A stretch of DNA of 64,000 nucleotides, from positions 226,758,915-226,822,914 of the forward strand of contig NC_081410.1 of the NCBI RefSeq assembly GCF_030272615.1, written 5' to 3'. The notes beneath the pieces were generated by a model that saw only the letters and a program-made list of their open reading frames with translations, was not told where the DNA came from and did not search any database. Below, in pieces: positions 1-11,847 of the stretch; the stretch's first letter is position 1, and the number at the start of each line of letters is the position of its first letter. Made by a program: the position numbers and the translations under genes. Origin of the DNA: Cryptomeria japonica (Eukaryota > Streptophyta > Pinopsida > Cupressales > Cupressaceae).

Positions 1-41
1 CTCCACATATTTGTGTACCACATACTTGCAATTTCTACTAG

Positions 42-1207
42 AACGCATGTTTGGACCCACTTGGAAATCCTACTGAGCCTCCCATCAACATAGTTGATTA
101 CGAGGTCCATAACACGTCACTTGTAAGAGATGAGACAATAGGGGTGAGAGCATATTTTGGAGAGTCATAGAGTGCTAGAGATGAAATAGTGGTAAGAACT
201 TGTAATTTCATAGTACATTAAATTATAATAAAAATTAATAATTATAAGAGATATTAGTGTACTAAAATTTATATTTATGTGGGATTTAAAAAATCTTGAT
301 GTCTAGGGATGATTTGAGATAGGTGCATCAAGCCACAATATCAAGCTTCCATTTGGCCTAGAGAGTTACATGGTATTATTTTTTGCACATATATATTTAC
401 ATATTTCATTTAAGTTGTCAATGAGTAAACTATAGATTGATTTATATAATATATGTTGATGTCATTTTACTCTTGTAGGAAACTCCTAGTGTGGATGAGG
501 AGCCATGTTTCCTAGCCTTGGACACCACTACTACTAATCTAGGAAAGGTAGTTTCAAACACAAATTTTGTTGAATTATTAGTTTGAAGAGTTTGCATGTA
601 ATTTACATAGCTTATTATAGCATTCAATTTAGATGTTAACTTTTCAATTGTATGAAATGATTATACATGTGCACATAGATTGATTGTCTCACATTCTTGT
701 CATTTTTATGCAACAACCTATTGGATTTACATCAATGTTGAATGCTCCTAAAACAGTTGACTTCCCAATGCAAGAGGTATATGTTTATTTTATACTCTTG
801 ATATGTTTAGATAGAAGTATCTATATATCTAGTTTAGTTTAAGATTATTTGTCGATTATATTATTTACTAATTTGTAAAAAAATTATTTTGTTCATGTTA
901 TAGTCTTTTACCCTAGTTGACACTATTGTGGAGAAACTACCAATAGTATATCAAAGGACTCTTGATCGTCATAGGGGACCACCACCTATGGTTCGTCTTT
1001 CAGAGAAAAGACTGATAAATGAGGTAATCAGAATTTAATTACAAAGAAATTATAATTCAGCATACATATTAATTTTGATATTAATTTGGTCGAATTATAA
1101 ATTATCTAATACATAATTAATCTAATTTGTTGTTTGTATTGATATTGTGTCGTCATCTCCAGAGGCATGAAGTACTTCAAAGAGGCTCCATTTTGACAAT
1201 CCACTAA
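42..1207 (+). pseudogene. 3' end of an unidentified multi-exon gene (five exon-like segments)
   Basis: Five short open segments line up in one reading frame: 42-191, 479-547, about 714-776, 904-1023 and 1163-1207, the last ending in TAA. Acceptors are visible before 42 (ctactag), 479 (cttgtag), 904 (ttatag) and 1163 (ctccag). Donors GTAAGA, GTAGTT, GTATAT and GTAATC follow the first four. Every segment is a whole number of codons (phase 0). The segments read as protein rather than noise, for example DPLGNPTEPPINIVDYEV, SVDEEPCFLALDTTT and YQRTLDRHRGPPPMVRLSEK. Two defects are visible. A TAG at 168-170 lies in the first exon, which a single C-to-T change from CAG would explain. The third segment lacks a clear AG acceptor. 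I do not recognise the family; a domesticated or transposon-borne gene is possible. A further open segment at 1893-2023 has AG and GTGAGT borders but two stops. The gene continues beyond the left edge. Confidence 0.5.
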
Positions 1208-1245
1208 TATTTAAGGATTTCCTAGAGATGTATAGCATGACTTTT

Positions 1246-1350
1246 GGATCTAGATGACATATGCCACATATTGTATTTAGATCTATATGGCATATGTCAT
1301 ATTTTGTATTTATAGATCTCTATATGGGATATATCACATTTTGTATAGCA
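1246..1350. repeat. degenerate tandem repeat, about 35-bp unit
   Basis: Three imperfect units each begin gatct and contain a catatg-like core followed by a ttgtattta-like tail. They lie just after the last exon-like segment. A translation exists here but it is AT-rich, low-complexity and resembles nothing, so I treat the block as non-coding. Confidence 0.5.
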
Positions 1351-1756
1351 TTTATTGAGTTGTCATATATATGCCATTTTTGTATACATACAATTATTAT
1401 ATATTTTGATGATGAAAAATGGATATTTGATCTAATTCATTCCTCGTGTGCAATTCTTCCTACTTATATTTTGAATGTTTAATCAATTTAGAATGGTACT
1501 AAATAATAGTAAGGTATACCTTCTTAATGATATTGCACTTGAATACAACTTATGAATTACAATTGGTAATCCATTTATATATTCTAATTGTTAAATTTGG
1601 CTGCCTTGGGAAACTTCACCAAATTTTATAATTATCTTTCTAACATTATCAATCACAACATGGATGCTTAGTAATGACAGACAACGATTAATCAAATTTG
1701 GATTCAATTTCATGTTCTAAATTTTCATGATGTTATCAAACAAATTAGTTAGTATG

Positions 1757-1758
<2 letters not shown>

Positions 1759-1806
<48 letters not shown>
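1759..1806. repeat. (TA)n microsatellite
   Basis: An uninterrupted TA dinucleotide run of about 24 units in otherwise AT-rich spacer. The surrounding 1208-2085 interval has no convincing gene. Confidence 0.95.
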
Positions 1807-1807
<1 letters not shown>

Positions 1808-2084
1808 CTTACTTTGTCTATTATCACATAACTATTGAACATGCATGGGCATGATATGACATAAAAAAGTTATGATTTTACCTTTACACTAGGTTGCACC
1901 ATCGAGGCAAGTGATACCTCAACCAATAGAACTACAATACCTGGAATTTGTGAACCCATAGCATCATGACATTGGTCATGCATTTAAAAAATGAATGAAA
2001 AGAAAATATCAATAATATTCATGGTGAGTTCAAAAAAAGTTGTAAAATAGTGATGCATAGAGTACACAAAATGTTGCAAAAAGT

Positions 2085-3085
2085 GGCGTGGCCACAAACC
2101 ATTAGCATGAGAAAGTCTAGTTAGGAAAGTGTATGCTACACATGCTCCTATTTTTCTTTTGAAATCACTTGAACACTCAGGGGCATGTCGTAGCGGTGTT
2201 CTCTTAAGTGCCCTAAGTTTAAAAAATTGTCAAACTTTGATGACCTATATCTCAGAATTCAGGGCACATATACGCGATCTGTTTGAACCTACAGGGTCAT
2301 GTGAGGACCCTCTACAAAAACCTTTCTCATATTTTTAGGAATTGGAACCATATTCGTAGGGAAACAATTTTTCAATTGATATGAACATTGTCAAATACAT
2401 GCAATGTAAACATGCAAGGTAGCCTAATTTTTGTTTTGTTCATCATGGTCATGAACCATCAGCGCGAGAAATTCTAAGTAGTTGGTTTTATGATAGGAAT
2501 TATCCTATTTTTATTTTGAACTCACTTGAACGTTCAAGGGCATGTCATAGCGACATGGCCTCTTAAGTGCCCTAAGTTCAAAAAATTATCAAACTTTGAC
2601 GACCTATATCTCAAAATTCAGGGCACATAAAAGTGGTCCATTTGAACCTACAAGATCATGTGAGGACTCCCTACAATAACCTATCTCATATTTTTAAAAA
2701 TTGAAACCATATCCATAGGGAAACATTTTTTTTGTTGATGCAAAAATTATCAGATGCATGCAATGCAAATGTGCAAGGTAGCCTAATTTTTGTTCTACTT
2801 GTCATGGTCATGAACCGTCAACACGAGCAAGTCTAGGTAGGCAGCTTTTTTCTAGGAATGCTCCTATTTTTCTTTTAAACTTGCTCAAACTCTTAGGGGC
2901 ATGTCATAGAGACATTGTCTCTTAAGTACCCTATGTTAAAAAATTATCAAACTTTGACGACCTATATCTTAGAATCTAGGGCACATACAAATGAACCATT
3001 TGAACCTATAAGGTCATTTAAGGACCCTCTACAATAACCTATCTTAGATTTTGAATACTAAAAACCATATTTTTAGGGCATCAAT
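2085..3085. repeat. tandem array, three diverged units of about 359 bp
   Basis: The anchor caaactttgaygacctatat recurs at 2231, 2590 and 2948, giving spacings of 359 and 358 bp. Each unit also carries a ggggcatgtcrtag block, a 'gaaccta..agg/agatcat' block and a 'ggtagcctaatttttgtt' block. The units differ by scattered substitutions and small indels, so this is an old array. The period is close to two nucleosome repeats, a length common among plant satellites; that link is inference. Confidence 0.85.
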
Positions 3086-3098
3086 TTTTATTTCTCCA

Positions 3099-4080
3099 AC
3101 CAAAAGAACAACCTCACTTCTTTGATTCAGTAGTTGAATTAGATTTTTCCATGATTTTCCTAACCCCTATATTGCCAAGCTATGAGAAAAACTAAGTTTC
3201 TTAACCAAACAAATAATTAGATTGAATTAATTTAATAGAATCCTCTTAAGAAACATTTACAACGTGAACAACAAAAGAAACATGAACATATTTTTATGAT
3301 CATTCTGAGGAATGAAAAGAGGGCAATCCTAGTGAAAATAGGGTAGTCCTAATGAAAATAAGGCAGCCCTTATGAACCTAGGACAACCATAATGAAAATA
3401 GAGGAGGTCTTAATGAACCTAGGACAACCATAATATAAATAGGACAATTGTAATGAACCATTAAGACATGGTATTATGAATAATGCATTGTACCTTCCAT
3501 TCCTTAGTCTCCTACCAAATAAACAACCTCACTTCTTTGATTCGATAGTTGAATCAATTTTTTCCATGATTTTCATAACCCTTGCATTCTCAAGCCATGA
3601 GAAAAACTAAGTTTCTTAACCAAACAAATAATTAGATTGCATTAATTTAATATAAGAAACATATACAATGTGAACAACATAGTGATCATTCTTTGGAATG
3701 ATAGTGGGGTGGTCCTAGTGAAAATATGGAAATCCTAATGAAAATAGGGTAGTCCTTATGAACCTTAGACAACCATAATGAAAATAGATCAGTCTTAATG
3801 AACCTAGGATAACCCTAATGTAAATAGGACAACCGTAATGAACCATCAGGACATGTTATTATGAATAATGTATTGTCCCTTCCATTCCTTATAGTCTTGA
3901 ACCAAAAGAACAACCTCACTCACTTTATTTGGCAGTTGAATTAAATTTTACCATAATTTCACTAACCCCTACATTGCCCAGTCATGAGAAAAAACTAAGT
4001 TTCTTAACCAAACAAATAATTAGATTGCATTAATTTAATAGAATATTCTTAAGAAACATTTTTAACATGAACAAAAAAGT
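3099..4080. repeat. tandem array, three units of about 390-415 bp with inner short repeats
   Basis: Units start with accaaaagaacaacctcact or a close variant at 3099, 3514 and 3901, so spacings are 415 and 387 bp. Each contains a conserved block around 'cttaaccaaacaaataattagatt'. Within the first two units a shorter motif of roughly 20-30 bp (aatgaaaatagg.. / aatgaacctaggacaaccat) is itself reiterated many times. The array directly abuts the 359-bp array but shares no sequence with it that I can see. Confidence 0.85.
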
Positions 4081-5297
4081 TTTATATGGTACCATGAATA
4101 TACCTCCTTATGAATTAAATCAAATATACCCACAATGTTGAAGAAAAATGTTAACACAATAGTATTTTCTGCCAAAAAGACCTACATATGTTAACAATTG
4201 TTAACAAAAATATAAACTCCAACATACATTTCACTCAATAATGGTTAAAATTAAATATGAACATGAATATAAATCTTCATAATCTTTACAATTCATAATC
4301 ATCATAGTTATCATACTCATCCCATATGGTAAGAGTTACATATGCTACTCAAGTGTGCCTGAAGTGTCATTCCTTACTCTTAGAACATCAAGTATTGTGT
4401 CATGATCTACACTATTAACTATCCATAGTCCGTTTGTTCTTGGTTTGTCATGATGCTTCAATAACTTAACATTTGTTGCTATAACAAGGTGTGAATACAT
4501 GAGAATGGTTTTGTGTCTCTCATAGTCTTCAAATGTAGGTATGTCATTATTCCTAATCATATACATTCACAATCATGTTCCAGCAACAACAACAACAAAA
4601 CCTGTATGATACATGAAGTTGTCATCATCTATCATTAGTTTAGTTATCTTATACTTTCCTCGTACACATTGTGCCAACCAATATTATGATCTCTCTCGAT
4701 TCCTTGTAGTGCAACAACTGCATAAACATGTCTTGGTTGTACAAGATCTAAAAGACAATCATAGTCAAGTGAACTTTCCATTTCATCATGTAAAGAGGAT
4801 GTCATTTGAGATAAAGGAGTTAGATACTATGCAATCCATGTATCTACCCACTCATTTGACTCGCATCAATTTCAAATTCAATTTCCTCTTCACTTGAAAT
4901 AACATTTATGGGTATGGAATAATTTTGAGCACCTTGATGAATATTTGATATACCTTGTCTTCTCTTCCTATGTCTTTCTCTATATTTTTCTCTATAAGCT
5001 TTGATTTCTTCTATTGTAGGTTTTATCTTGCCTTTTTTTTATGACTGTTGGCCATCATTACACTTACCAAAAATATTCCAAAAATGATTGTAAGCTTGAG
5101 TTTTGTGCAAACAATTGCTCCAAAATGGTGATTTTTTTCTGATACAAATAGAGATCATGAGTTTTCCTATAAAGAATTGAATGTGGGGACCATTGGAATG
5201 TTCAAAATGATCAATTTTTCCCTTTGTATATGGAGCAACAAATGGATATTTGTTAGTTAGCCAAAGATGTAGAGAGGAAGGGAGAGACTTATCTAGG
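4081..5297. other. gene-poor stretch with weak minus-strand coding-like fragments
   Basis: Two minus-strand stretches look slightly protein-like. One is 4345-4566, 73 codons ending near RVRNDTSGTLE. The other is about 4870-5035, a Lys/Arg/Glu-rich stretch reading KAYREKYREKHRKRRQG. Neither has a recognisable domain, and stops separate them. They could be relics of a transposon gene, but I cannot name it. Confidence 0.25.
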
Positions 5298-5715
5298 TGT
5301 GGTAGGCGATAGAGAGAGAGAGGGGGGGGAGGGAGGCAAGGAGGCAGGGAGGGAGGGAGGGAGAAAGTGAGTGAGCCAAAGATATCTAGAGAGAGAGAGA
5401 TTGAGTGAGAGGGAAGAATAGGAGACAGACAGACAGACAGACAAACAAATAGACAGACAGACAGACAAACAGATAGACAGAGACAGAGATAGAGACAGAT
5501 AGACAGATAGATAGACAAACAGACAGACAGACAGACAGAGAGAGACAAAGAGAGACAGAGATAGAGACAGAGACAGAGGGAGAGAGGGAGGGAGGGAGTG
5601 AGTGAGTCAGCCAAAGAGATCTAGAGAGAGAGAGCTTGAGTGAGAGGGAGAGATGGAAGGAAGGGAGTGAGTGAGCCAAAGAGATCTAGAGAGAGAGAGA
5701 GATTTATCTAGCTCC
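5298..5715. repeat. compound purine-rich microsatellite (GA, GACA, GATA)
   Basis: One strand is almost pure purine with C or T every fourth base. GAGA/GGGA blocks flank a core of (GACA)n and (GATA)n at about 5420-5560. Short spacers with 'gtgagtgagccaaagagatctagagagagag' recur at about 5370, 5605 and 5670, so larger units were also duplicated. Long minus-strand frames rich in Leu, Ser and Cys are artefacts of this composition. Confidence 0.95.
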
Positions 5716-5739
5716 CTCACTCCCTCCCTCCCAGAGGTT

Positions 5740-6112
5740 AGATTTAAAATGAGAGGGGTAGAACTCCTTTATACTTACTTGTCGGAAAACAAATGGAATT
5801 TTTGACACAATTTGACATGGGATCTAGGTCCCCGCTAAAAATATATGACCATTATGAGGCCCCAAATTGGGCCCTTTTGGAGAGGACCATGGCTAGGAAC
5901 CATGGTCTTGATTTAGGACCAAGTTGCCCAGCACTATGGTCCTGGAAATTAGGGCTCCAGGTTTGGGGAGAGACTATGAAGGTAGTTGAAAATCATTTTT
6001 ATTAGGTTATGTGAGTAGAATCAACACTTCGGTTAGGCCTTGGATGCAAAAGTTCCAAAGTGAGGTCCAATTGAGTAAAAAATTGTATGTGAGTACAATT
6101 TAGGATGCTACA
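5740..6112 (-). mobile_element. inverted 5' half of a Ty3-type LTR
   Basis: Read on the minus strand from 6112 this begins TGTAGCATCCTAAATTGTAC. It runs parallel to 14462-14880, sharing blocks such as gggcccaatttggggcctc, 'ggggacctagatccc' and 'tctcattttara'. The resemblance stops at the GA-rich tract on its left. It is therefore the first third of the LTR that bounds the element at 8235-15526, lying in opposite orientation. No partner LTR or body in this orientation is recognisable to the left. Confidence 0.75.
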
Positions 6113-7045
6113 ACTACCACGATTCTTTGGAGGGGGATACATTATTGAATATATTTCTAACATGGAACATAAATTTGAGGAACCCGTAAGGATGGTCACA
6201 CTAAAGGATGCTTTAGTCTACAATGTTGCTTGTTGGTGGAACACTCATAGATATACTATTAAAAACTCGTACAATTTTAGGATTTTAATCAAAACCCAAT
6301 ACATACAAAAGAAGGAGAATTTCCCACCATTCTTAAATATGCAAGAATAATCACTCTGAAGGATTATATTGATACATGTGTAACCACATGGATAAAAGGA
6401 AGGGAGTACAATCATTGCCTCTACATAAAACTATTCTACTAAACCTTAACACATATCATCTAAACTTGGTACATATAAACCAAGAGAGAAAAGTTGCAAC
6501 CAAGCAATGGAAAGAACTACAACAGGACTTTACCAATACATTCTCATTTTGGGGTGATAACATACCAATATGAGACACACTAGGGAAAATCAAAGAAGTC
6601 ACATTCAAATCTATACTAAATAATATCTAGTTAGAACCTAATCCTCCTCTCTAGAGCCAAGCAGTATGGAAGCTAGTTGAATGGTTGGCTAAGCAAGTGA
6701 AACCAATGACAAACAGGGGCTACAAGGTACACAAAAATGATGAAGAGGTAGACCCAAAGCTATAAATCACTATGGAAGAAGGATAATGACAGTTGGAATT
6801 GCATAAGAATTATGAAGACCATTACTACAATCAACCACTTAAAATCTAGGAAGAGAATATAGATTTTGTAGATAGCCCAAAAATGGCAAAAATAGGAGAC
6901 TGCTATGAAGAATCGGTTGTGGAATCCATGATTAAATTACTTATAGAGTATGAGGAGATATTTGCCCAAACCTTCATGGAAATGAAAGGTATTAAGGAAG
7001 AACTAAGCATAATGAAAATACAATTAAGGGTGTGTGCAGTATCAT
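6113..7045 (+). pseudogene. Ty3-type retrotransposon gag/pol relic
   Basis: A broken plus-strand reading frame shows a gag-like opening (FEEPVRMVTLKDALVYNVA then WWNTH) within 6105-6350. It continues past several stops through 6376-6573 (QERKVATKQWKELQQDF). It ends at 6883-7040 with a stretch reading EYEEIFAQTFMEMKGI and MKIQL. That last motif pattern is typical of the segment just upstream of reverse transcriptase in Ty3-type polyproteins (DLL.EY.DLF....EMKGI..DLGEMKI.L). Protease and RT proper are missing, so a deletion joins gag-side sequence to the RT-proximal linker. Multiple stops and frameshifts make it clearly dead. The family assignment rests on remembered motif patterns, not a search. 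Confidence 0.6.
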
Positions 7046-7985
7046 GGGGGTCCAAACTAGGCCCTTAAGTGGCAATAAAATTTCTAAAAATCAGAGTTAG
7101 GCAACTTGGCATAAAAATTTGAATAGGTTATTAACATAATTTAAAAAATATGTAAGAAGAAAATTTGTAGCAAATTGAATCTAGTTTCTAAGGTACTAGT
7201 TTTTTTATGGAAAAAATTAAATCTATTTGGTCAAAAAATACAATTTTAATGCAGTACCACTAAAATTTCAAAGAAAAAATTAAAAGCAAGTGCATGTTTG
7301 CAGAACACAAGTATAGTCAAAACATAATTTTTTTTCTAATATTTCCAATATAAGTAAAGGACACATGTTAGAACATGCCACATTTTGTTTGAAAATTTTT
7401 GGCAAGTAAATAATTAATTGTGAGTTTTTTATTAGAACTTTTAAAAAATAAAAAAGTGTTTGTCTACGAACCATAACTTGGTAAAATAATGCACAAAATT
7501 CAATTTTTTTTATTCCTATAGCAATCAAATTATAGAATATGCAGCAATTTTCAGATTTGAAAAATGTTTAACCATGTTAAAGTTATAGATGTTTTTCAAT
7601 CAACCTATCAATTAGGACTTTAGACATAATGTATGTAAAAAATTAAAAATTACTATTTATTAAATTTAAAATAAGGAAAAAATTATATTGGTAGAAAGCT
7701 GGCAATTTCCTTAAAAATATCTAGAAAACCAAGGAAAACTTGAGAACACATTTTTTGTGTTGAATTTCTAGGTTTAGCACCTCCAAGACAAATCCCAAGG
7801 CTATAATTTTTTTGTCAAAGAAATGGATATTAGTTATTAATCAATTTCAGTGCCAAAGGCAACATGAAGGGTGCCAAATATTTTTTGCCCAAAAATTGAA
7901 AAGTGATAACAAATATTTGTTAGTAATGGATATATGTTATTAGAAAATTATAAATATTTTGTAAATTTTTAATAATAGTATCTTT
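7046..7985. other. AT-rich stretch without recognisable content
   Basis: About 75-80% A+T, with homopolymer runs and no open frame that resembles a protein. The only longer frames are Phe/Lys/Ile-rich by composition. I see no LTR termini or tandem structure. Confidence 0.6.
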
Positions 7986-8193
7986 ATATATTAGTAATAC
8001 ATATAGATCTAAGAGAGAGAGAGTGTGAGAGAGGATGGAGAAGGGACACATAGAGATAGAGAGAAGAGATTGAGTGAGGGTGAGAGAGGGAGCCATGGAG
8101 AGAGAGAGAGAGAGTGGTAGAGCTAGAGACGGGGGGAGGGAGAAAGTGAGAGAAGAAGAGAGATCTAGGTGTATGAGAGAGAGGGAGCCTAAG

Positions 8194-8233
<40 letters not shown>

Positions 8234-8234
8234 A
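7986..8234. repeat. GA-rich microsatellite
   Basis: A purine-rich tract that becomes a pure (GA)n run at about 8197-8230. It directly abuts the surviving 3' part of the LTR at 8235. It resembles the 5298-5715 tract in composition and strand. Confidence 0.9.
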
Positions 8235-8597
8235 GTAACAATGGCAAATTGATACTACCTAGTCTCAAAAAATCAGACCAAACTTCTGAGAGCATATTCC
8301 AAACAGCTTATTTTCCCAGATATAGGTCATTGTCTCTGTGCGACATCTGTAGCTTACTATTTCTATTAGAATACTTCAATTATCACCTATTTTTCCATAA
8401 TAATCAACAATCAAATCCAATTCAATATAGAAAGGAGAAAACCCCTACCAAAGGAGCTTGGAATAGAATCAAAATATCATTTTTTTGAGGCTAGATCTAT
8501 TAGATTCCCTCTCCTTCCAAATGTAATGGTGAATTAGGTCATATAGTTGTTTTACTATCTTAATCTAACCCTAACCCTAATTTTTCCAACCATTACA
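8235..8597 (+). mobile_element. truncated 5' LTR (last third) of the Ty3-type element
   Basis: This segment parallels 15165-15526. Shared blocks include 'aatacttcaattat.acctat', 'atcatcaacaatcaaatccaat', 'cccctaccaaaggagc', 'gatctattagattcc', 'aaatgtaatggtgaattaggt' and a common end ccaaccattaca. The terminal CA at 8597 is followed by TGGTGAACCCAAC (8602-8614), a plausible primer-binding site just inside the LTR. The first two thirds of the LTR are absent here and the homology stops abruptly at the GA tract. The two LTR copies are considerably diverged, so the element is old. Confidence 0.75.
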
Positions 8598-9002
8598 TTT
8601 TTGGTGAACCCAACTTCTTGCACCCTAATTTCTTATTTGTGATCTTATATTTGATTTGCAAGCATTTCTAAATTCAAATTTGTACTCATAAGTTCTATTT
8701 TCAATTGAATTACATAATTTTAGAGGTTAAATTCACAAAAGCCCTAATTTATAAATCTAAAATCAACTTGTGGGTTGCATAATTTTTTAAGTGTATTTTC
8801 AAATCTGATATTTATGACATGTTATGCTATGATTTAAAGGCATTTATCATTCAAAATCAAAATTTAAATTTTTTAATTAATTAGTTAATCAATCATTTCT
8901 ACAAAAAAAGGCATTTTTATCATAGTTTTTAATTTTTGCATTCAAATTTCTCTCCTTTGTGCATGAGTTTTTGTTGCCATTAGTCCTCTACGCAATATTC
9001 CC

Positions 9003-10705
9003 TTGAGAAGAAGTTGTATAATTAAGGCTTCCAAAGGCTTAACTACTAAGGATATGAAGCCTAATTTGGATAACTTATTTCATGAGAATGTTGGTGCTTC
9101 CTCCAACCCAACAAATGATATCATTTATCTCCATTCTCCTCATAATTCTCATGATGTGGATGAATCACTAAATAGGGTTATTGTTGACCAATTAGAGAAG
9201 ACTGAAAATGAATTTGAAATTCTTCAACAATGGATGAGTCAATAATACCCAAAAAGTGAGGCAATCACATTAATTGAAAGATTAAAAAGAATGGTGCAAA
9301 GTGATAAAATTGATGTTGATTTGTTGTATGGCCTTGCTCATCTTGTTGAAACTAATATCATGCTAATAAAAAATTGTGTCAAATTCCTTGGTTACTCTCA
9401 GCCCACTAGTCAAGTCAGCCATTCTATTCCTATACCTACATCCTTGCCTAGTGTGCCTACATTTACATCTTCTATAATGACTAATTCCATACAAAATGTT
9501 AATCCTAAACATGTTAGTCATAGGGCAATCCTTTTAATCAATATTCTTGCATCCCTCTTTTTGTGAGTCTTTCATTTGTATCCCAATCATTTCCCATACC
9601 CACATATCATAGTCTTCCACCTCCTTATCCTCAACCTCCACCCATATACAACAATATTACTACTCCATCACAATCCAACATGTCCAATTTCAATCTTTGT
9701 AGTGAAACAACCATTTATAACTTAGCCCAAACTGTTACATCCCTACAACAATAATTGGCTTCCATTACTCAATGCAATTCTAATGTGCCCACATTTTTTG
9801 TAGCAATCCTATTATTTGATCACATTATTTTGTTTTCCCTCCTAAGTATATGGAAGTCCCTTAATTGGAGTTGTACAATGAAAAAGGTGACCCTTTCACT
9901 CATGTGAAAATATTCCAAACTTTGTGTAGTGATTTTTCTCATGACCAAAGACTTATGCCTAAATTGTTTACTACAACCCTTAGGGATAAAGCTTTGCAAT
10001 GGTATTGTTCTTTGTCTCCTTATTCTACCACTTATTTTCAACAATTGCTTAATTCTTTTATTCAACAATTTTAAAATAATATTGGTCCTAAGATTACTTT
10101 GATTGATTTGATTCAAATGAGTTAAAGAAAAAGTGACTAATTTTATCTGTAGATATAAACATTTGTATTCTCAAATTTCTTATCCTATGCCTAATTATGA
10201 TGTTCAAATATTGTTTATCGCTAATTTACAAAAATACATTAGAGATAAGCTTCTATTTTTTGAGTTTACTTCCTTTACGCAATTGTGTGCAATAATTCAT
10301 AACTATTAGCTTCAAGTGATTAAATTCAAATCATCCACTTCAATGGCTTCAGTTGATAAGAATGAGAGAGCTCAATAATCCTTTGTGAAGTTTAAACCTA
10401 ACAAAGGATACATCAAGATAAATGACAACATCAATACTCGAGTGGAAGCCATGACATCAGGTGTGGCTCCTGTATCCAAATACTTTAAAAAAGAGTTAAC
10501 TCGTCTTTATGAGCCTTTCCATAGTATAATGTCAAGGTTAATAAATTATAATATGTTGAAACTTCCTCCTATTAGACCAATTGACTCTTCTAAACTAATG
10601 CCACCCTATCATGATCCCAAATCCTTTTGTCAATGTCATCGTCAACTTGGACATGATACTGAAAAGTGTTATACTTTGAGAAGTAAGATTCAAGGCCATT
10701 GATAA
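9003..10705 (+). pseudogene. Ty3-type gag polyprotein, degenerate
   Basis: A reading tract broken by stops and shifts. 9003-9245 and 9291-9566 give the N-terminal region (QLEKTENEFEILQQW; then MVQSDKIDVDLLYGLAHLVE) and a Pro/Ser-rich linker. 9865-10074 is the gag core, reading ELYNEKGDPFTHVKIFQTL and then LRDKALQWYCSLSP. This is the 'DP..H...F......F...L...A..W...L' pattern of the retrotransposon gag family (PF03732 type). It continues out of frame at 10080-10380 with YKHLYSQISYPMP. 10385-10702 ends in a zinc-finger-like CxxH...GHDTEKC motif of the kind seen in Tat/Ogre-like gags. The product would be the particle protein that packages element RNA. Confidence 0.7.
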
Positions 10706-10727
10706 TAATATTATATCTATAGCTAGT

Positions 10728-11400
10728 GTGAATGACAAAGGAAACAAATATGTAGCTCCTCTTAATCAAAATCTCCAAATCTTCACCAATCCTTTGCCTT
10801 CTCAATATATTAATGTTATTGAGTCAGAGTCTCTTCCCTTTTCTCCCAATGACCTTGGTGTAAAATATAATAATGATGTGAATCTTGTTGACAAACCTAC
10901 ACCTTCTAGGGACCTATGCATTACCTTTGATCCTAGTGAGACTATTGTTGCACCTGATGACCCATTGAATATCACTATGCAGATCAAAGACAAAATCTCA
11001 CAAGGAGTTCTCATTGATCCAGCATGTATGGTAATTGTGATCACTGGATAATATCTTTACATTTTACAATTGTATCAAGTAACATATGATAAATTTGATG
11101 TTATGGTCAAGGTTTACAATAGTTTATCTTACCCTATTATTGGTTCCATTACCCTTCTTGTTGAGGCTAGTACTAAGTTCTTAGATGTGACTTTTTCTAT
11201 CATTCCTACATTGTATAAATTTCATGTGAAGCTGGGATATCCTTGGCTCTCTTCCATAAAAACTATCCCTTCTACCATTCATAAATGTTTAAAATTACCC
11301 CATAATGGCACTATCATAACAATTAATCATATCCTTTACCAATCCACGATGAAGCGTCAAAATTTAACCCTTAATTAATTTTGGCCTAAACAATTTGAGT
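10728..11400 (+). pseudogene. retroviral-type aspartic protease region, inactive
   Basis: Two consecutive frames, 10728-11051 and 11070-11378, are separated by a TAA. The first ends GVLIDPACMVIVITG, which sits where Ty3-type proteases carry the catalytic D-[ST/G]-G triad; here it reads DPA, so the active site is lost. The second contains LGYPWLSSIKTIPSTIHK, matching the conserved 'LG.PWL....AVPST.H' flap-distal motif of plant Ty3 polyproteins. In a working element this enzyme would cut Gag-Pol inside the particle. It directly follows the gag zinc finger, the normal order. Confidence 0.65.
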
Positions 11401-11847
11401 ATCTTAAGCCTTGAAGTGACACCCTTTTTCTATCTTATCAAAAGTTAAAACATGAGATGATCATATCTTTGAGTAAGCCTAGAGACCCTAGACCTATTCC
11501 TCATCCTCATGATGGACTTGGTATCCTTCCTACACCTTCTATTCCTCCCATATATGCCACAGTCTCACCTCCTACGTCTTACAAAAAAAGTGCTTGGTAT
11601 CTCCTATTTGTCAACCTAGTAGGGCTTCCCTCGTTCCTCCTCCTTTAAGGAAGACAAGAAGCCTATGTCCATTGATCCTCAAACTTCACAAACCTTAGCT
11701 AAAACTAAAAGAAATTATTGTGTGAGAGAACATCGATGAAGATGTCGTGCCAAGGCTTGTGAACTTTCTTACCAAACCATTTCCTCTTCGAAGATACCAA
11801 ATGTTGACATGATCCCATTTGTCTAGCCTTCACCTAACCCTGGGGAG

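Noticed and set aside
5039-5679. Two long minus-strand frames rich in Leu/Ser/Cys
   Set aside because: They run through the GA/GACA microsatellite in two overlapping frames; length and composition are products of the repeat.
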